Assembly: GCF_011759605.1 (NCBI RefSeq)
Contig: NZ_JAAOYX010000001.1
Location: forward strand, 806,001 to 870,000
DNA length: 64,000 nucleotides
Reading direction: 5' to 3'
Source of the DNA: Luteibacter sp. SG786
Lineage (GTDB): Bacteria > Pseudomonadota > Gammaproteobacteria > Xanthomonadales > Rhodanobacteraceae
This document shows positions 57,499 to 64,000 of the stretch, piece after piece. Position 1 is the first letter of the stretch. The number at the start of each line of letters is the position of its first letter. The notes under the pieces were generated by a model. It did no database searches. It was not told where the DNA came from and saw only the letters and a list, made by a program, of their open reading frames with translations. The position numbers and the translations under genes are program-made.

Positions 57499-59115
57499 CT
57501 ACTGGCTCCGGCCGTCCGGGTTGTCGTCGGTCGCCACCCGCTTCTTCCGGAGTTCCAGGAGGAGGGGGGTGAGGTCGCTGATGCGGGCCTGGATGCGCGA
57601 TCGCTGGTAGTAGTCGAGGTCGTCTCGCTTGAGCAGGCGGCGTAGCTGCTCCATGGCGTCGAAGGGACGGCCGGAGAGGTAGGCACTGTCGGCGTAGGCT
57701 TCGGCGGCCCGCACGGTGTCGCCCGAGCGTTCGCTGGCCCGGGCGAACGTGCGGAATATCTCGGGATCGTCGCTGTCGTCGAGCAGCGGGCGGAGCAGGG
57801 TTGTGGCGGTGCGGGCGTCGTCGATCCGGCCGCTGTTCGCGAGCGCCCGCGCGTAGCCCAGGGCCACCGCCCGGTTCCGGGGCGAGTTGTCGTGCAGGGC
57901 CTTGTAGATGGCCATGGCGTCGCCGTGCCGGCCGGCATCCTCGTACGCGTCGGCCATGGCCAGACGGATCACCACGTTGCCGGGTTGGCTGGCCAGCAGC
58001 GGCTGGAGCTGCTCGACCGCCAGGGCCCCCTGGCTGCTGCGGATCAGGGCGAGCGCGTAGCCGTACCGGTTCGCCGCGGTGTCGAAATCTTTCCGCTTGA
58101 GGTTGGTGGCGTAGTAGCTGGCGAGCTTTCGTGCGTCGCCGGAAAGCACGCGCACGCGTTCGCGCATCAGCGCATAGGTGTCGCCCACGCTTTCCTTGGG
58201 GGCGGTCGAGGTGGGGGTCACGAGGGTGGTTGGATCTTTCACGAAGAGCACCGGGGCGGTGCTCTTTTCCCAGGTGGCCTTGTCGATCGTGGGCAGGCGG
58301 GGCTTGTTGGCCTGGCGCTCCTCCAGCACACGCGCCCGCGCCTTGGCGTCGCTGATGCGGGCCAGGGTGACGGGGTGAGTCTGGAGCAGGGCGGGCAGGG
58401 CTTCCTCGCCTTCGCCGACGCGGAGCGTGTCCTGCATGCGGCCGAAGAACCCTGCCATGGCGTTCGGGTCGAAACCGGCGTTGGCGAGGGTCTGGATGCC
58501 GACGCGATCGGCCTCCACCTCGTCCTTGCGGGTGAAGTTGATCTGCCGCTGCAGCAGCAGGCCCTGGCCGCCCATGAGCACGGCCGGGGCCGCATCCCCG
58601 GCCCCGCCGCCTGCGCCGGCGGCGATGGCGCCAAGCAGCACCAGCGCCATGAGCGGGGCGTTCTTCTTGGAGTCCTCGAACGCCCGGTAGAGGTGGTTCT
58701 GGGTGATGTGGCCGATTTCGTGCGCGATGACGCCGGCCAACTCGCTTTCGCTGCTGGTGATGTCGATCAGCCCGGAGTTCACGCCGATGTAGCCGCCAGG
58801 GGCGGCAAAGGCATTGATCTGGTCGTCGCGCACGATGAAGAACGAGAAGTGGTCTTTCGGCCGGTCGCTGGCGGCCACCAGGCGGTAACCCAGGTCGTTG
58901 ATGTACTGGTCGAGCAGCGCGTCGTCGACGGTCATGTCCAGCGCGTGCATCTGGCGCAGCATCATCGCGCCGTACTGGTCGGCCTCGCGCGGGCTGATCA
59001 GGGCATTGGCGGAACTGCCCAGGTCGGGCAGGCGGACGGCGTCCTGGGCTCCCGCGACGAACGTTGCGAGGGCGATGGCGGCGGCTAGGGCAGGGCGGGG
59101 GAAAGAGAGGCGCAT
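57499..59115 (-). CDS. bepA: Periplasmic M48 metalloprotease with TPR repeats (BepA-like)
   Basis: A 538-residue protein with a signal peptide (PALAAAIALATFVAGAQD), an M48 zinc site HEIGH (residues 132-136) with the third ligand Glu201 in KDEVEADRVGIQ, and a C-terminal helical region of TPR-like repeats (AVEQLQPLLASQPGNVVIRL, DAYEDAGRHGDAMAIYKAL). BepA assists assembly of LptD and BamA and degrades misassembled outer membrane proteins. This version is about 50 residues longer than the E. coli protein. The ATG at 59115 is set by the signal peptide. It is convergent with nothing and ends 118 bases before phoB. Confidence 0.9.
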   Translation of the reverse strand: MRLSFPRPALAAAIALATFVAGAQDAVRLPDLGSSANALISPREADQYGAMMLRQMHALDMTVDDALLDQYINDLGYRLVAASDRPKDHFSFFIVRDDQINAFAAPGGYIGVNSGLIDITSSESELAGVIAHEIGHITQNHLYRAFEDSKKNAPLMALVLLGAIAAGAGGGAGDAAPAVLMGGQGLLLQRQINFTRKDEVEADRVGIQTLANAGFDPNAMAGFFGRMQDTLRVGEGEEALPALLQTHPVTLARISDAKARARVLEERQANKPRLPTIDKATWEKSTAPVLFVKDPTTLVTPTSTAPKESVGDTYALMRERVRVLSGDARKLASYYATNLKRKDFDTAANRYGYALALIRSSQGALAVEQLQPLLASQPGNVVIRLAMADAYEDAGRHGDAMAIYKALHDNSPRNRAVALGYARALANSGRIDDARTATTLLRPLLDDSDDPEIFRTFARASERSGDTVRAAEAYADSAYLSGRPFDAMEQLRRLLKRDDLDYYQRSRIQARISDLTPLLLELRKKRVATDDNPDGRSQ

Positions 59116-59273
59116 AGGTCGAACGACGATACCATCACCAAACGATGAGGTGCCTTCCACGGGCAGGACGGTGGGATGGCTTGGACCACGGCGCCGCCCG
59201 CGGGTTCGCCTGCCTTGCAAAATCCGCTCCCGGTCGCCATCTTGCGCCCATTCCGACTGGAGAAATCCTTCCC

Positions 59274-59543
59274 ATGTCCGCCCCCGACATCACCATCTAT
59301 TCCACCGCCGTTTGCCCGTATTGCGTGGCCGCCAAGAACCTGCTGAAGGCCAAGGGCCTGTCCTGGAACGAGGTGCGAATCGATTCCGACCCGTCCCAAC
59401 GCGACGTCATGCTCGAAAAGAGCGGCGGCCGGCGCACGGTGCCCCAGATATTCATCAACGGCACGCACGTGGGCGGGTTCGACGACCTGGCCGCCGCCGA
59501 CCGCAGCGGCCGCCTGGCCCAGATCCTCGAGGCGGCGCACTGA
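59274..59543 (+). CDS. grxC: Glutaredoxin 3 (GrxC-type)
   Basis: An 89-residue dithiol glutaredoxin. The active site CPYC is Cys14 and Cys17, the glutathione-binding TVPQIFING loop (cis-proline) follows at about residue 55, then the GGFDDL motif. It reduces disulfides and glutathione adducts in the cytosol. The ATG at 59274 is the first position that gives a normal N-terminus (MSAPDITIYSTAVC). Its stop overlaps the start of the next gene in the sequence TGATG. Confidence 0.93.
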   Translation: MSAPDITIYSTAVCPYCVAAKNLLKAKGLSWNEVRIDSDPSQRDVMLEKSGGRRTVPQIFINGTHVGGFDDLAAADRSGRLAQILEAAH

Positions 59544-59932
59544 TGGCCGGCGATCGCGTGGAGGAGTTCACCGCGTTTCGCAAGCGGATGAACGAGCGGA
59601 TCCTCGCCGAGGACAATCAGGTGGTGCGGCGCTTCTTCGCGCTCGACACCCAGACTTACCGCGAGGGCGCCCTGGATGTGAAGACCAAGGAGATGCTGGG
59701 TCTGGTGGCCTCCATGGTGCTTCGCTGCGACGATTGCATCAGCTACCACGTGGCCCAGTGCAAGGAAGCCGGGGTGAATCGCGACGAGTTCTTCGAGGTA
59801 TTCAGCGTCGGGCTGGTGGTGGGCGGCTCCATCGTGATTCCGCACCTGCGCCGCGCCGTGGATTTCCTCGACTCCCTGGAAGGCGAGGCCTCGCCGGACG
59901 CCGCCGCCTGTGCCGACCACACGGCCGCCTGA
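59543..59932 (+). CDS. Carboxymuconolactone decarboxylase/AhpD-like protein
   Basis: A 129-residue helical protein with the AhpD-type motif CDDCISYHV (two cysteines and the following histidine, residues about 60-67), preceded by DVKTKEMLGLVASMVL. This arrangement is found in alkylhydroperoxidase-type thiol peroxidases and in carboxymuconolactone decarboxylase-like proteins; the CxxC argues for the redox type. The start codon overlaps the grxC stop by one base. The pairing with a glutaredoxin is compatible with glutaredoxin recycling its disulfide, but this is inference. Confidence 0.85.
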   Translation: MAGDRVEEFTAFRKRMNERILAEDNQVVRRFFALDTQTYREGALDVKTKEMLGLVASMVLRCDDCISYHVAQCKEAGVNRDEFFEVFSVGLVVGGSIVIPHLRRAVDFLDSLEGEASPDAAACADHTAA

Positions 59933-60039
59933 AGCGCTCGATCCTTGAAGGAAGCGGGGCGGATCGCCGATAATTGGGCGATTTTCCTCCCCGCCCGCGT
60001 CCCATTCGCGCGCTTCGCTTCCCTTCAGGAGTATCCCCC

Positions 60040-61062
60040 ATGAGCAAGACCATTGCCGTGATTCCCGGCGACGGTATCGGCCCAGAGATCATGGACGCGA
60101 CCATCCGCGTCCTCGACGCGCTCGACTGCGGCCTCACCTACGACTACGTGGACGCCGGCGTGGTGGCGCTCGAAAAGCATGGCGATCTCCTTCCCCAGGC
60201 CACGATCGATGCCATCGCGAAGCACAAGGTGGCCTTGAAGGGCCCGCTGACCACCCCGATCGGCGGTGGCTTCACCTCGATCAACGTCACCTTGCGCCGC
60301 AAGTTCGACCTCTACGCCAACGTGCGTCCGGCCATCAGCTTCCCCGGCACGAAGGCGCGCTACGAGAACATCGACATCATCACGGTGCGCGAGAACACCA
60401 TGGGCGCGTACATGGCCGAAGGCCAGACGCGCGAGGGTGAAGGCGAGAACGAGGTGGCCGTGTCGGTCATCCGCAATACCCGCCCCGGCATGGAGCGCAT
60501 CTGCCGCTACGGTTTCGAGATGGCGCGCAAGAAGGGCCGCAAGAAGGTCACGGCCGTGCACAAGGCGAACATCATGAAGACCTCGTCGGGCCTGTTCCTC
60601 GACGTGGCGCGTGAAGTGGCGAAGGATTACCCCGATCTCGAATTCAGCGAGATGATCGTGGACAACGCCTGCATGCAGCTGGTGATGAACCCGTACCAGT
60701 TCGACGTGATCGTCACCACCAACCTGTTCGGCGACATCCTCTCCGACCTTTGCGCCGGTCTCGTCGGCGGCCTCGGCCTCGCGCCGGGCGCGAACATCGG
60801 CAAGGACGCGGCCATCTTCGAAGCCGTGCACGGCTCGGCGCCGGACATCGCGGGCCAGAAGAAGGCCAATCCCTGCGCGCTGCTGCTCGCCGCGGCCGAC
60901 ATGCTGGACCACCTCGACATGGTCGCCAAGGCTACCCGCCTGCGCAGCGCCATCCGCGACGTGATGGACGCCCGTGACCGCACCACGCCGGACGTGGGCG
61001 GCACCGGCACCACCGACACCTTCGGCGACGCCATCGTGGAGCGGATTCGCGCCACGGCGTAA
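60040..61062 (+). CDS. icd: Isocitrate dehydrogenase, NAD-dependent type
   Basis: A 340-residue member of the beta-decarboxylating dehydrogenase family. The isocitrate site residues Ser80, Asn82, Arg86 and Arg96 have the same spacing as Ser113, Asn115, Arg119 and Arg129 of E. coli Icd, and the metal-site aspartates lie in [13 protein letters not shown]. The cofactor loop reads HGSAPDIAG; where NADP enzymes have Lys-Tyr this has Asp-Ile, indicating NAD. The short length matches NAD-type enzymes. It converts isocitrate to 2-oxoglutarate. The ATG at 60040 has a CAGGAG ribosome site, and a strong terminator follows. Confidence 0.93.
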   Translation: MSKTIAVIPGDGIGPEIMDATIRVLDALDCGLTYDYVDAGVVALEKHGDLLPQATIDAIAKHKVALKGPLTTPIGGGFTSINVTLRRKFDLYANVRPAISFPGTKARYENIDIITVRENTMGAYMAEGQTREGEGENEVAVSVIRNTRPGMERICRYGFEMARKKGRKKVTAVHKANIMKTSSGLFLDVAREVAKDYPDLEFSEMIVDNACMQLVMNPYQFDVIVTTNLFGDILSDLCAGLVGGLGLAPGANIGKDAAIFEAVHGSAPDIAGQKKANPCALLLAAADMLDHLDMVAKATRLRSAIRDVMDARDRTTPDVGGTGTTDTFGDAIVERIRATA

Positions 61063-61083
61063 GCCCTCGGAACAGCACCAGCG

Positions 61084-61115
61084 AAAAGCCCCGCCGAAGA
61101 GCGGGGCTTTTTTTT
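61084..61115 (+). terminator. Rho-independent terminator of icd
   Basis: An 11-bp stem AAAAGCCCCGC / GCGGGGCTTTT with a six-base loop and eight thymines in all, beginning 22 bases after the icd stop. The 82-bp repeat copy 5 starts 12 bases later. Confidence 0.93.
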
Positions 61116-61127
61116 AAGCGGCTTTGT

Positions 61128-61209
61128 GTAGGAGCCGCTTCAGCGGCGATGGGTGCTCGCGACGGGATTGCCCGCTGCCGCGGGATCGCCGGCACTGCCG
61201 GCTCCCACA
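61128..61209 (+). repeat. 82-bp palindromic repeat, copy 5
   Basis: Starts GTAGGAGCCGCTTCAGCGGC and ends GCCGGCTCCCACA. One left-end base differs from the other copies (GTAGGAG instead of GTGGGAG), and the right side has CGGCACTGCCGG instead of CGGCATAGCCGG. It is sandwiched between the icd terminator and a convergent small secreted protein gene. Confidence 0.88.
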
Positions 61210-61218
61210 AGACGCCGC

Positions 61219-61680
61219 TTATTGCATATCCGACGTCCGCCCCGACCGGCACACGTCCGCTTTCATGGGATAACGTTGCACGCACCACGCCACCCACTTG
61301 CGTGTGTTCTTCTCGCGCTGGGATTTCAGAAGATGGCCGTTCTGCGGACCCATGGTGAAGCCGGTGAGTTCGTTCAGTACCGCTTCGAGGCCGTCATGCA
61401 CGTACCAGGGATGGTATTGGCGATCCTCGTGTCCATGGCGTCTGACCCAGATGGATTGTTCGGGGAGGCGCCGGCCGTCGCCCAGGCGGGCCACGATGTA
61501 AGGAACAGCGGCGCTGCCGAGATGCATAAGCCGGTCGAAGGCGCGCGCCTCGCTGGCGGAATCCTTCGCCGTGTCATCGACCAGTCGGTCGACCAGCGCT
61601 CTCATGTCGTCGGGCGGCGGCGAAGCGGAAGCAGTGAACGTCGCGGCGAGCATTCCCAGGCAGAACACCATGTGCTTCAT
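61219..61680 (-). CDS. Small secreted protein of unknown function
   Basis: A 153-residue protein with a signal peptide (KHMVFCLGMLAATFTASASP). The mature part has a HEAT-like helical start (ARAFDRLMHLGSAAVPYIVA), then HPWYVHDGLEAVLNELTG and a tail with two cysteines (WCVQRYPMKADVC). Nothing resembles a catalytic motif. The AVPYIVARLGD pattern is common in lipid- or protein-binding alpha-solenoids, which is only a weak hint. The gene ends ten bases from a repeat and begins 43 bases after the LpxO-type gene on the same strand. Confidence 0.7.
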   Translation of the reverse strand: MKHMVFCLGMLAATFTASASPPPDDMRALVDRLVDDTAKDSASEARAFDRLMHLGSAAVPYIVARLGDGRRLPEQSIWVRRHGHEDRQYHPWYVHDGLEAVLNELTGFTMGPQNGHLLKSQREKNTRKWVAWCVQRYPMKADVCRSGRTSDMQ

Positions 61681-61723
61681 GGATGACTCCTTGGCGGAAA
61701 GACTCTTTCCGGTTCGCTATGGC

Positions 61724-62671
61724 TCAGCGAAAGAACGGATAAGGCGCGAGGAAGATAAGCCAGATCAGCAGCACGATGCCGATGTATTTCAGCACGCGGA
61801 ACAGCTTCGGATTCGCCTTCTTGAACCGCCGCGTACGCTCGCGGCCGCGCTGGTTGAGCGCGAACATGCGATTGACGAAGCCGACCTGCTCCTTGCCGTC
61901 GTCGCTGTTGGGCGATGCGGTGATCGAACCCATGAACGCGCCCACGCGCTTGTTGATCGCTGTCATCAGGCGGCTCTTGAGCGGGCGTTCCACGTCGGCG
62001 AACAGGATCACCCGCGTCTGATTGCTGCGGTTTTCCGCCCAGTGCACGTAGGTTTCGTCGAAGACCACGTCCTTGCCGTCGCGCCACGCGTGCATCTCGC
62101 CGTCGACGAAGATGCGGCAGTCGTCGGAGTTCGGCGTGATGAGGCCGAGGTGGTAGCGCAACGACCCGGCGAACGGATCGCGGTGGGGGTTGAGCTTGCT
62201 GCCCGGCGGAAGCAGCGCGAACATCGCCGCCTTCACGCTGGGAATGGCGTTGAGCAGCTTCACCGTTTCGGGGCACAGCGCCTCAGCGGACGCGAGCGGC
62301 TCCCCGTACCACTTGAGGTAGAAGCGCTTCCAGCCTTGTTTGAAGAAGGAATTGAACGAGGCGTCGTTGTGCTTCTCCGCGGACCGGATGAAACCCTCGT
62401 CGAACAGGTGCAGGGCTTCTTCGCGAATGGTCTGCCAATTCGCCTGAAGCAGGTCGAGCTGGGGGAAGCCGCTGCGATCGAGGATGGGGCGCGCAGGCAC
62501 GGCCGAGAAGGCGTACATCAGCAGGTTGTACGGCGCGAAGATGGCCGAATGGTCGACCAGTTGGCGGTCGAAGCGCAGGCGCGAGCGCCCGCGCAGATGA
62601 ACCAGCAACACGCACAGCGTGAAGAGGATCAGCACGTAAAGGACGATGAAGCGTGGCCCGAGGAAATTCAT
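61724..62671 (-). CDS. lpxO: LpxO-type aspartyl/asparaginyl beta-hydroxylase (lipid A hydroxylase)
   Basis: A 315-residue membrane-anchored Fe(II)/2-oxoglutarate dioxygenase. It has a hydrophobic segment at each end (RFIVLYVLILFTLCVLLVHL and YIGIVLLIWLIFLAPYPFF) and a cupin core with NPHRDPFAGSLRYHLGLITP, HAWRDGKDVVFDETYVHWAE and NQTRVILFADVERP, giving the metal histidines and the cosubstrate arginine. LpxO enzymes hydroxylate the secondary acyl chain of lipid A, often influencing resistance to host peptides. Length is similar to Salmonella LpxO (302). The same region also has lpxH 13 kb away. Confidence 0.88.
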   Translation of the reverse strand: MNFLGPRFIVLYVLILFTLCVLLVHLRGRSRLRFDRQLVDHSAIFAPYNLLMYAFSAVPARPILDRSGFPQLDLLQANWQTIREEALHLFDEGFIRSAEKHNDASFNSFFKQGWKRFYLKWYGEPLASAEALCPETVKLLNAIPSVKAAMFALLPPGSKLNPHRDPFAGSLRYHLGLITPNSDDCRIFVDGEMHAWRDGKDVVFDETYVHWAENRSNQTRVILFADVERPLKSRLMTAINKRVGAFMGSITASPNSDDGKEQVGFVNRMFALNQRGRERTRRFKKANPKLFRVLKYIGIVLLIWLIFLAPYPFFR

Positions 62672-62747
62672 GCGATGGACTCGAGGGGAACGGGCGATAC
62701 ATACGGCCGCTTTCGGCCCGTATCAACGCGCATAGGATACTCCGGCC

Positions 62748-63518
62748 TCAGTGGCCGAGCACGTGGGCGGCGCCGGCACCCGGCCGCCAGGCGCGCTGGA
62801 AGGCCTTGTTCACCCAGGCCAGTGCTGCGCGGGCCGCGGCGCGTGGCGGCTTGCCTCGCGCCAGTTCGGCGGCGAGGGCGGAGGCGAGCGTGCAGCCACT
62901 GCCGTGGCCTTCGAACGGCAGGCGGGGATGGCGGATCTCCAGCACGCCGTCCGCGTCGTAATAGCGATCCACGATGTCCCGTCCCCGTGCATGGCCTCCC
63001 TTGAGAAGCACGGCCCGGGCGCCGAGGGCGAGCAGGTCCGCACCTGCGGCGTCGATGTCGCGGCCCACAGGGCGGCCCAGCAGGGCTTCGGCCTCAGGCA
63101 GGTTGGGCGTGACCACGTCCGCCAGTGGGATCAATCGGTTCACGAGCGCGTCCATCGCATCCTCGTCCAGCAGGCGTGCGCCGCTGGTGGCGATCATGAC
63201 GGGGTCTACCACCAGCCACGGCGGCTTGCGCCGCTGCATCTCCCGCGCCACGAGGCGAGTGACGGCCGCGCTGCCGAGCATGCCGGTCTTCACGGCGGCA
63301 ATGGGGAAGTCGTCAAAGACCGCCTCGATCTGGCTGCGGATGTGTACGAGGGGCAGGGTGTGCACCGCGGTGACGCCACGCGTGTTCTGCGAGGTGATCG
63401 CCGTGACGGCAGTGAGGCCGTGCGTGCCGCGCGCGTGGAAGGTCTTCAGATCGGCCTGGATGCCGGCACCGCCACCGGAGTCGGAGCCGGCGATGGTGAG
63501 GGTGTTGGGTTTGGTCAT
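62748..63518 (-). CDS. thiD: Hydroxymethylpyrimidine/phosphomethylpyrimidine kinase ThiD
   Basis: A 256-residue ribokinase-family kinase. It starts with LTIAGSDSGGGAGIQADLKT, the substrate-binding loop, continues with TAITSQNTRGV, VKTGMLGS and VVDPVMIATSG, and ends with the catalytic anion hole FEGHGSGCTLASALAA. It phosphorylates HMP and HMP-phosphate for thiamine synthesis. The start at 63518 gives the family N-terminus; ten codons of open frame upstream are not conserved in appearance. It stands alone; other thi genes are not in the window. Hairpin repeats follow upstream of its promoter. Confidence 0.94.
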   Translation of the reverse strand: MTKPNTLTIAGSDSGGGAGIQADLKTFHARGTHGLTAVTAITSQNTRGVTAVHTLPLVHIRSQIEAVFDDFPIAAVKTGMLGSAAVTRLVAREMQRRKPPWLVVDPVMIATSGARLLDEDAMDALVNRLIPLADVVTPNLPEAEALLGRPVGRDIDAAGADLLALGARAVLLKGGHARGRDIVDRYYDADGVLEIRHPRLPFEGHGSGCTLASALAAELARGKPPRAAARAALAWVNKAFQRAWRPGAGAAHVLGH

Positions 63519-63556
63519 GCGTTGAGGATAGTCGGTCCTCGTGCGCAAGGCGCTGG

Positions 63557-63633
63557 GTTCCTGCCTTCGCAGGAACGACGGTGTTGGAGAATTCTGGGTC
63601 TTTCGGGGCCGTCGCCCCTGCGAAGGCAGGGGC
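63557..63633. repeat. Paired hairpin repeats between thiD and the GIY-YIG gene
   Basis: Two perfect 20-base hairpins: GTTCCTGC-CTTC-GCAGGAAC (63557-63576) and GCCCCTGC-GAAG-GCAGGGGC (63614-63633). The second is the complement of the first in its core (CTGCCTTCGCAG against CTGCGAAGGCAG), so together they form an inverted pair with 37 bases between. The first hairpin matches the one at 4038-4057. Confidence 0.75.
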
Positions 63634-63648
63634 CCAGTGACTCAGGCC

Positions 63649-63939
63649 TCACAAGAGGCCCTCGAACAGGTCGTTCCAGTATGGATTGCGCTCTTCGATC
63701 AGCCTGATCTTCCAAGCCCGCTTCCAACGTTTCAGCGCCTTCTCCCGAAGAATCGCCGACTCCATCGTCACATGCATCTCGAACCACACCAGTCGATCGA
63801 CCGCGTGCTCTGCGCTGAACCCTAAAACGAACTTCCCCTTGTGCTGCCAGACCCGCTTGGCGAGATCGCTCGTCACGCCGATGTAGAGCGTGCCGTTCCG
63901 GCCGGATGCCAGCATGTAGACGCAAGGATTCCTTTCCAC
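63649..63939 (-). CDS. Small GIY-YIG nuclease family protein
   Basis: A 96-residue protein formed by one GIY-YIG domain: CVYMLASGRNGTLYIGVTSD (the VYM and YIG strands), RVWQHKGKFV (the catalytic arginine helix region) and LVWFEMHVTMESAILREKAL with the metal-binding glutamate. This is the UPF0213/YhbQ-like size class of stand-alone nuclease domains. Their roles are unknown; some bacteria carry several copies. The gene lies 16 bases from a pair of palindromic repeats and near a further strong hairpin upstream, an arrangement reminiscent of repeat-associated nucleases. Confidence 0.88.
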   Translation of the reverse strand: MERNPCVYMLASGRNGTLYIGVTSDLAKRVWQHKGKFVLGFSAEHAVDRLVWFEMHVTMESAILREKALKRWKRAWKIRLIEERNPYWNDLFEGLL

Positions 63940-63957
63940 GCGAAGCTCTCCATGAAG

Positions 63958-63984
63958 CGGGCGCCGGCCTCGTGCCGGCGCCCG
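63958..63984. repeat. GC-rich hairpin at the right edge
   Basis: Ten-base perfect arms GGGCGCCGGC / GCCGGCGCCC around CTCGT, extended by one C-G pair. On the plus strand it is followed by a broken T-run (TGTTTCCCTTT). It could terminate a gene lying beyond the window or belong to the palindromic repeats flanking the GIY-YIG gene. Confidence 0.6.
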
Positions 63985-64000
63985 TGTTTCCCTTTACAAC

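Overview
The window is GC-rich chromosomal DNA with dense, tightly packed genes. The order miaA-hfq-hflX-hflK-hflC-purA, the dedD/cvpA/purF cluster, phoBR-ppk1-ppx, the two-gene egtB-egtD unit and the protein sequences point to a gammaproteobacterium of the Xanthomonadales (Lysobacterales), most likely Rhodanobacteraceae such as Luteibacter or Dyella. This placement rests on synteny and protein recognition, not on a database search. I see no prophage, transposase, CRISPR array, tRNA or rRNA. The content is mostly core, and the unusual material lies in the intergenic repeats and a few atypical proteins.

Layout. 1-3.6 kb: the 5' part of a peptidoglycan amidase gene, a small hydrolase overlapping the 23S rRNA methyltransferase rlmKL, and a secreted Gly/Tyr/His-rich protein with a strong terminator. 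3.6-4.3 kb: a gene-free, repeat-rich stretch. 4.3-7.5 kb: a MocR-type regulator, which lacks the usual PLP lysine, divergent from a flavin-binding (PNPOx-like) protein and a secreted protein. 7.7-10 kb: ergothioneine genes egtB-egtD. 10-23.6 kb: mfd, a CDF metal transporter, an Slp lipoprotein, rlmJ, a divergent SDR/LysR pair, an M1-type metallopeptidase with a membrane partner, GNAT and SET proteins, and a ComEA-like protein. 23.7-29 kb: an M20 peptidase coupled to the PLP-homeostasis protein YggS, an NlpC/P60 hydrolase, a pseudouridine synthase, and kbl. 29-36 kb: a giant DUF748 (AsmA-like) protein separates kbl from tdh, the two enzymes of threonine-to-glycine catabolism; an S46 dipeptidyl-peptidase follows.

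36.1-36.45 kb holds three copies of a repeat, each with three DnaA-box-like 9-mers, immediately upstream of miaA. 36.5-47.3 kb: miaA-hfq-hflX-hflKC-purA-folC-SPOR protein-cvpA-purF, covering tRNA modification, RNA chaperone function, membrane protease control, and purine and folate synthesis. 47.4-59.1 kb: a DUF455 ferritin-like protein, lpxH with a cyclophilin, then on the minus strand a phosphate block (phoB, phoR, ppk1, a diacylglycerol-glycosyltransferase-like protein, a small membrane protein, ppx) and a BepA-type periplasmic protease. The glycosyltransferase and membrane gene are translationally coupled to ppk1, which suggests a link between phosphate signalling, polyphosphate and glycolipid synthesis. 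59.3-64 kb: glutaredoxin, an AhpD-like protein, NAD-type isocitrate dehydrogenase, an LpxO-type lipid A hydroxylase, thiD and a small GIY-YIG protein next to palindromic repeats.

Interspersed repeats are a prominent feature. An 82-bp imperfect palindrome with ends of the form GTGGGAGCC...GGCTCCCACA occurs five times with unchanged length. Related or independent palindromes lie after egtD, between hfq and hflX, at 3.7-3.95 kb, around thiD/GIY-YIG, and a 15-nt piece appears inside folC.
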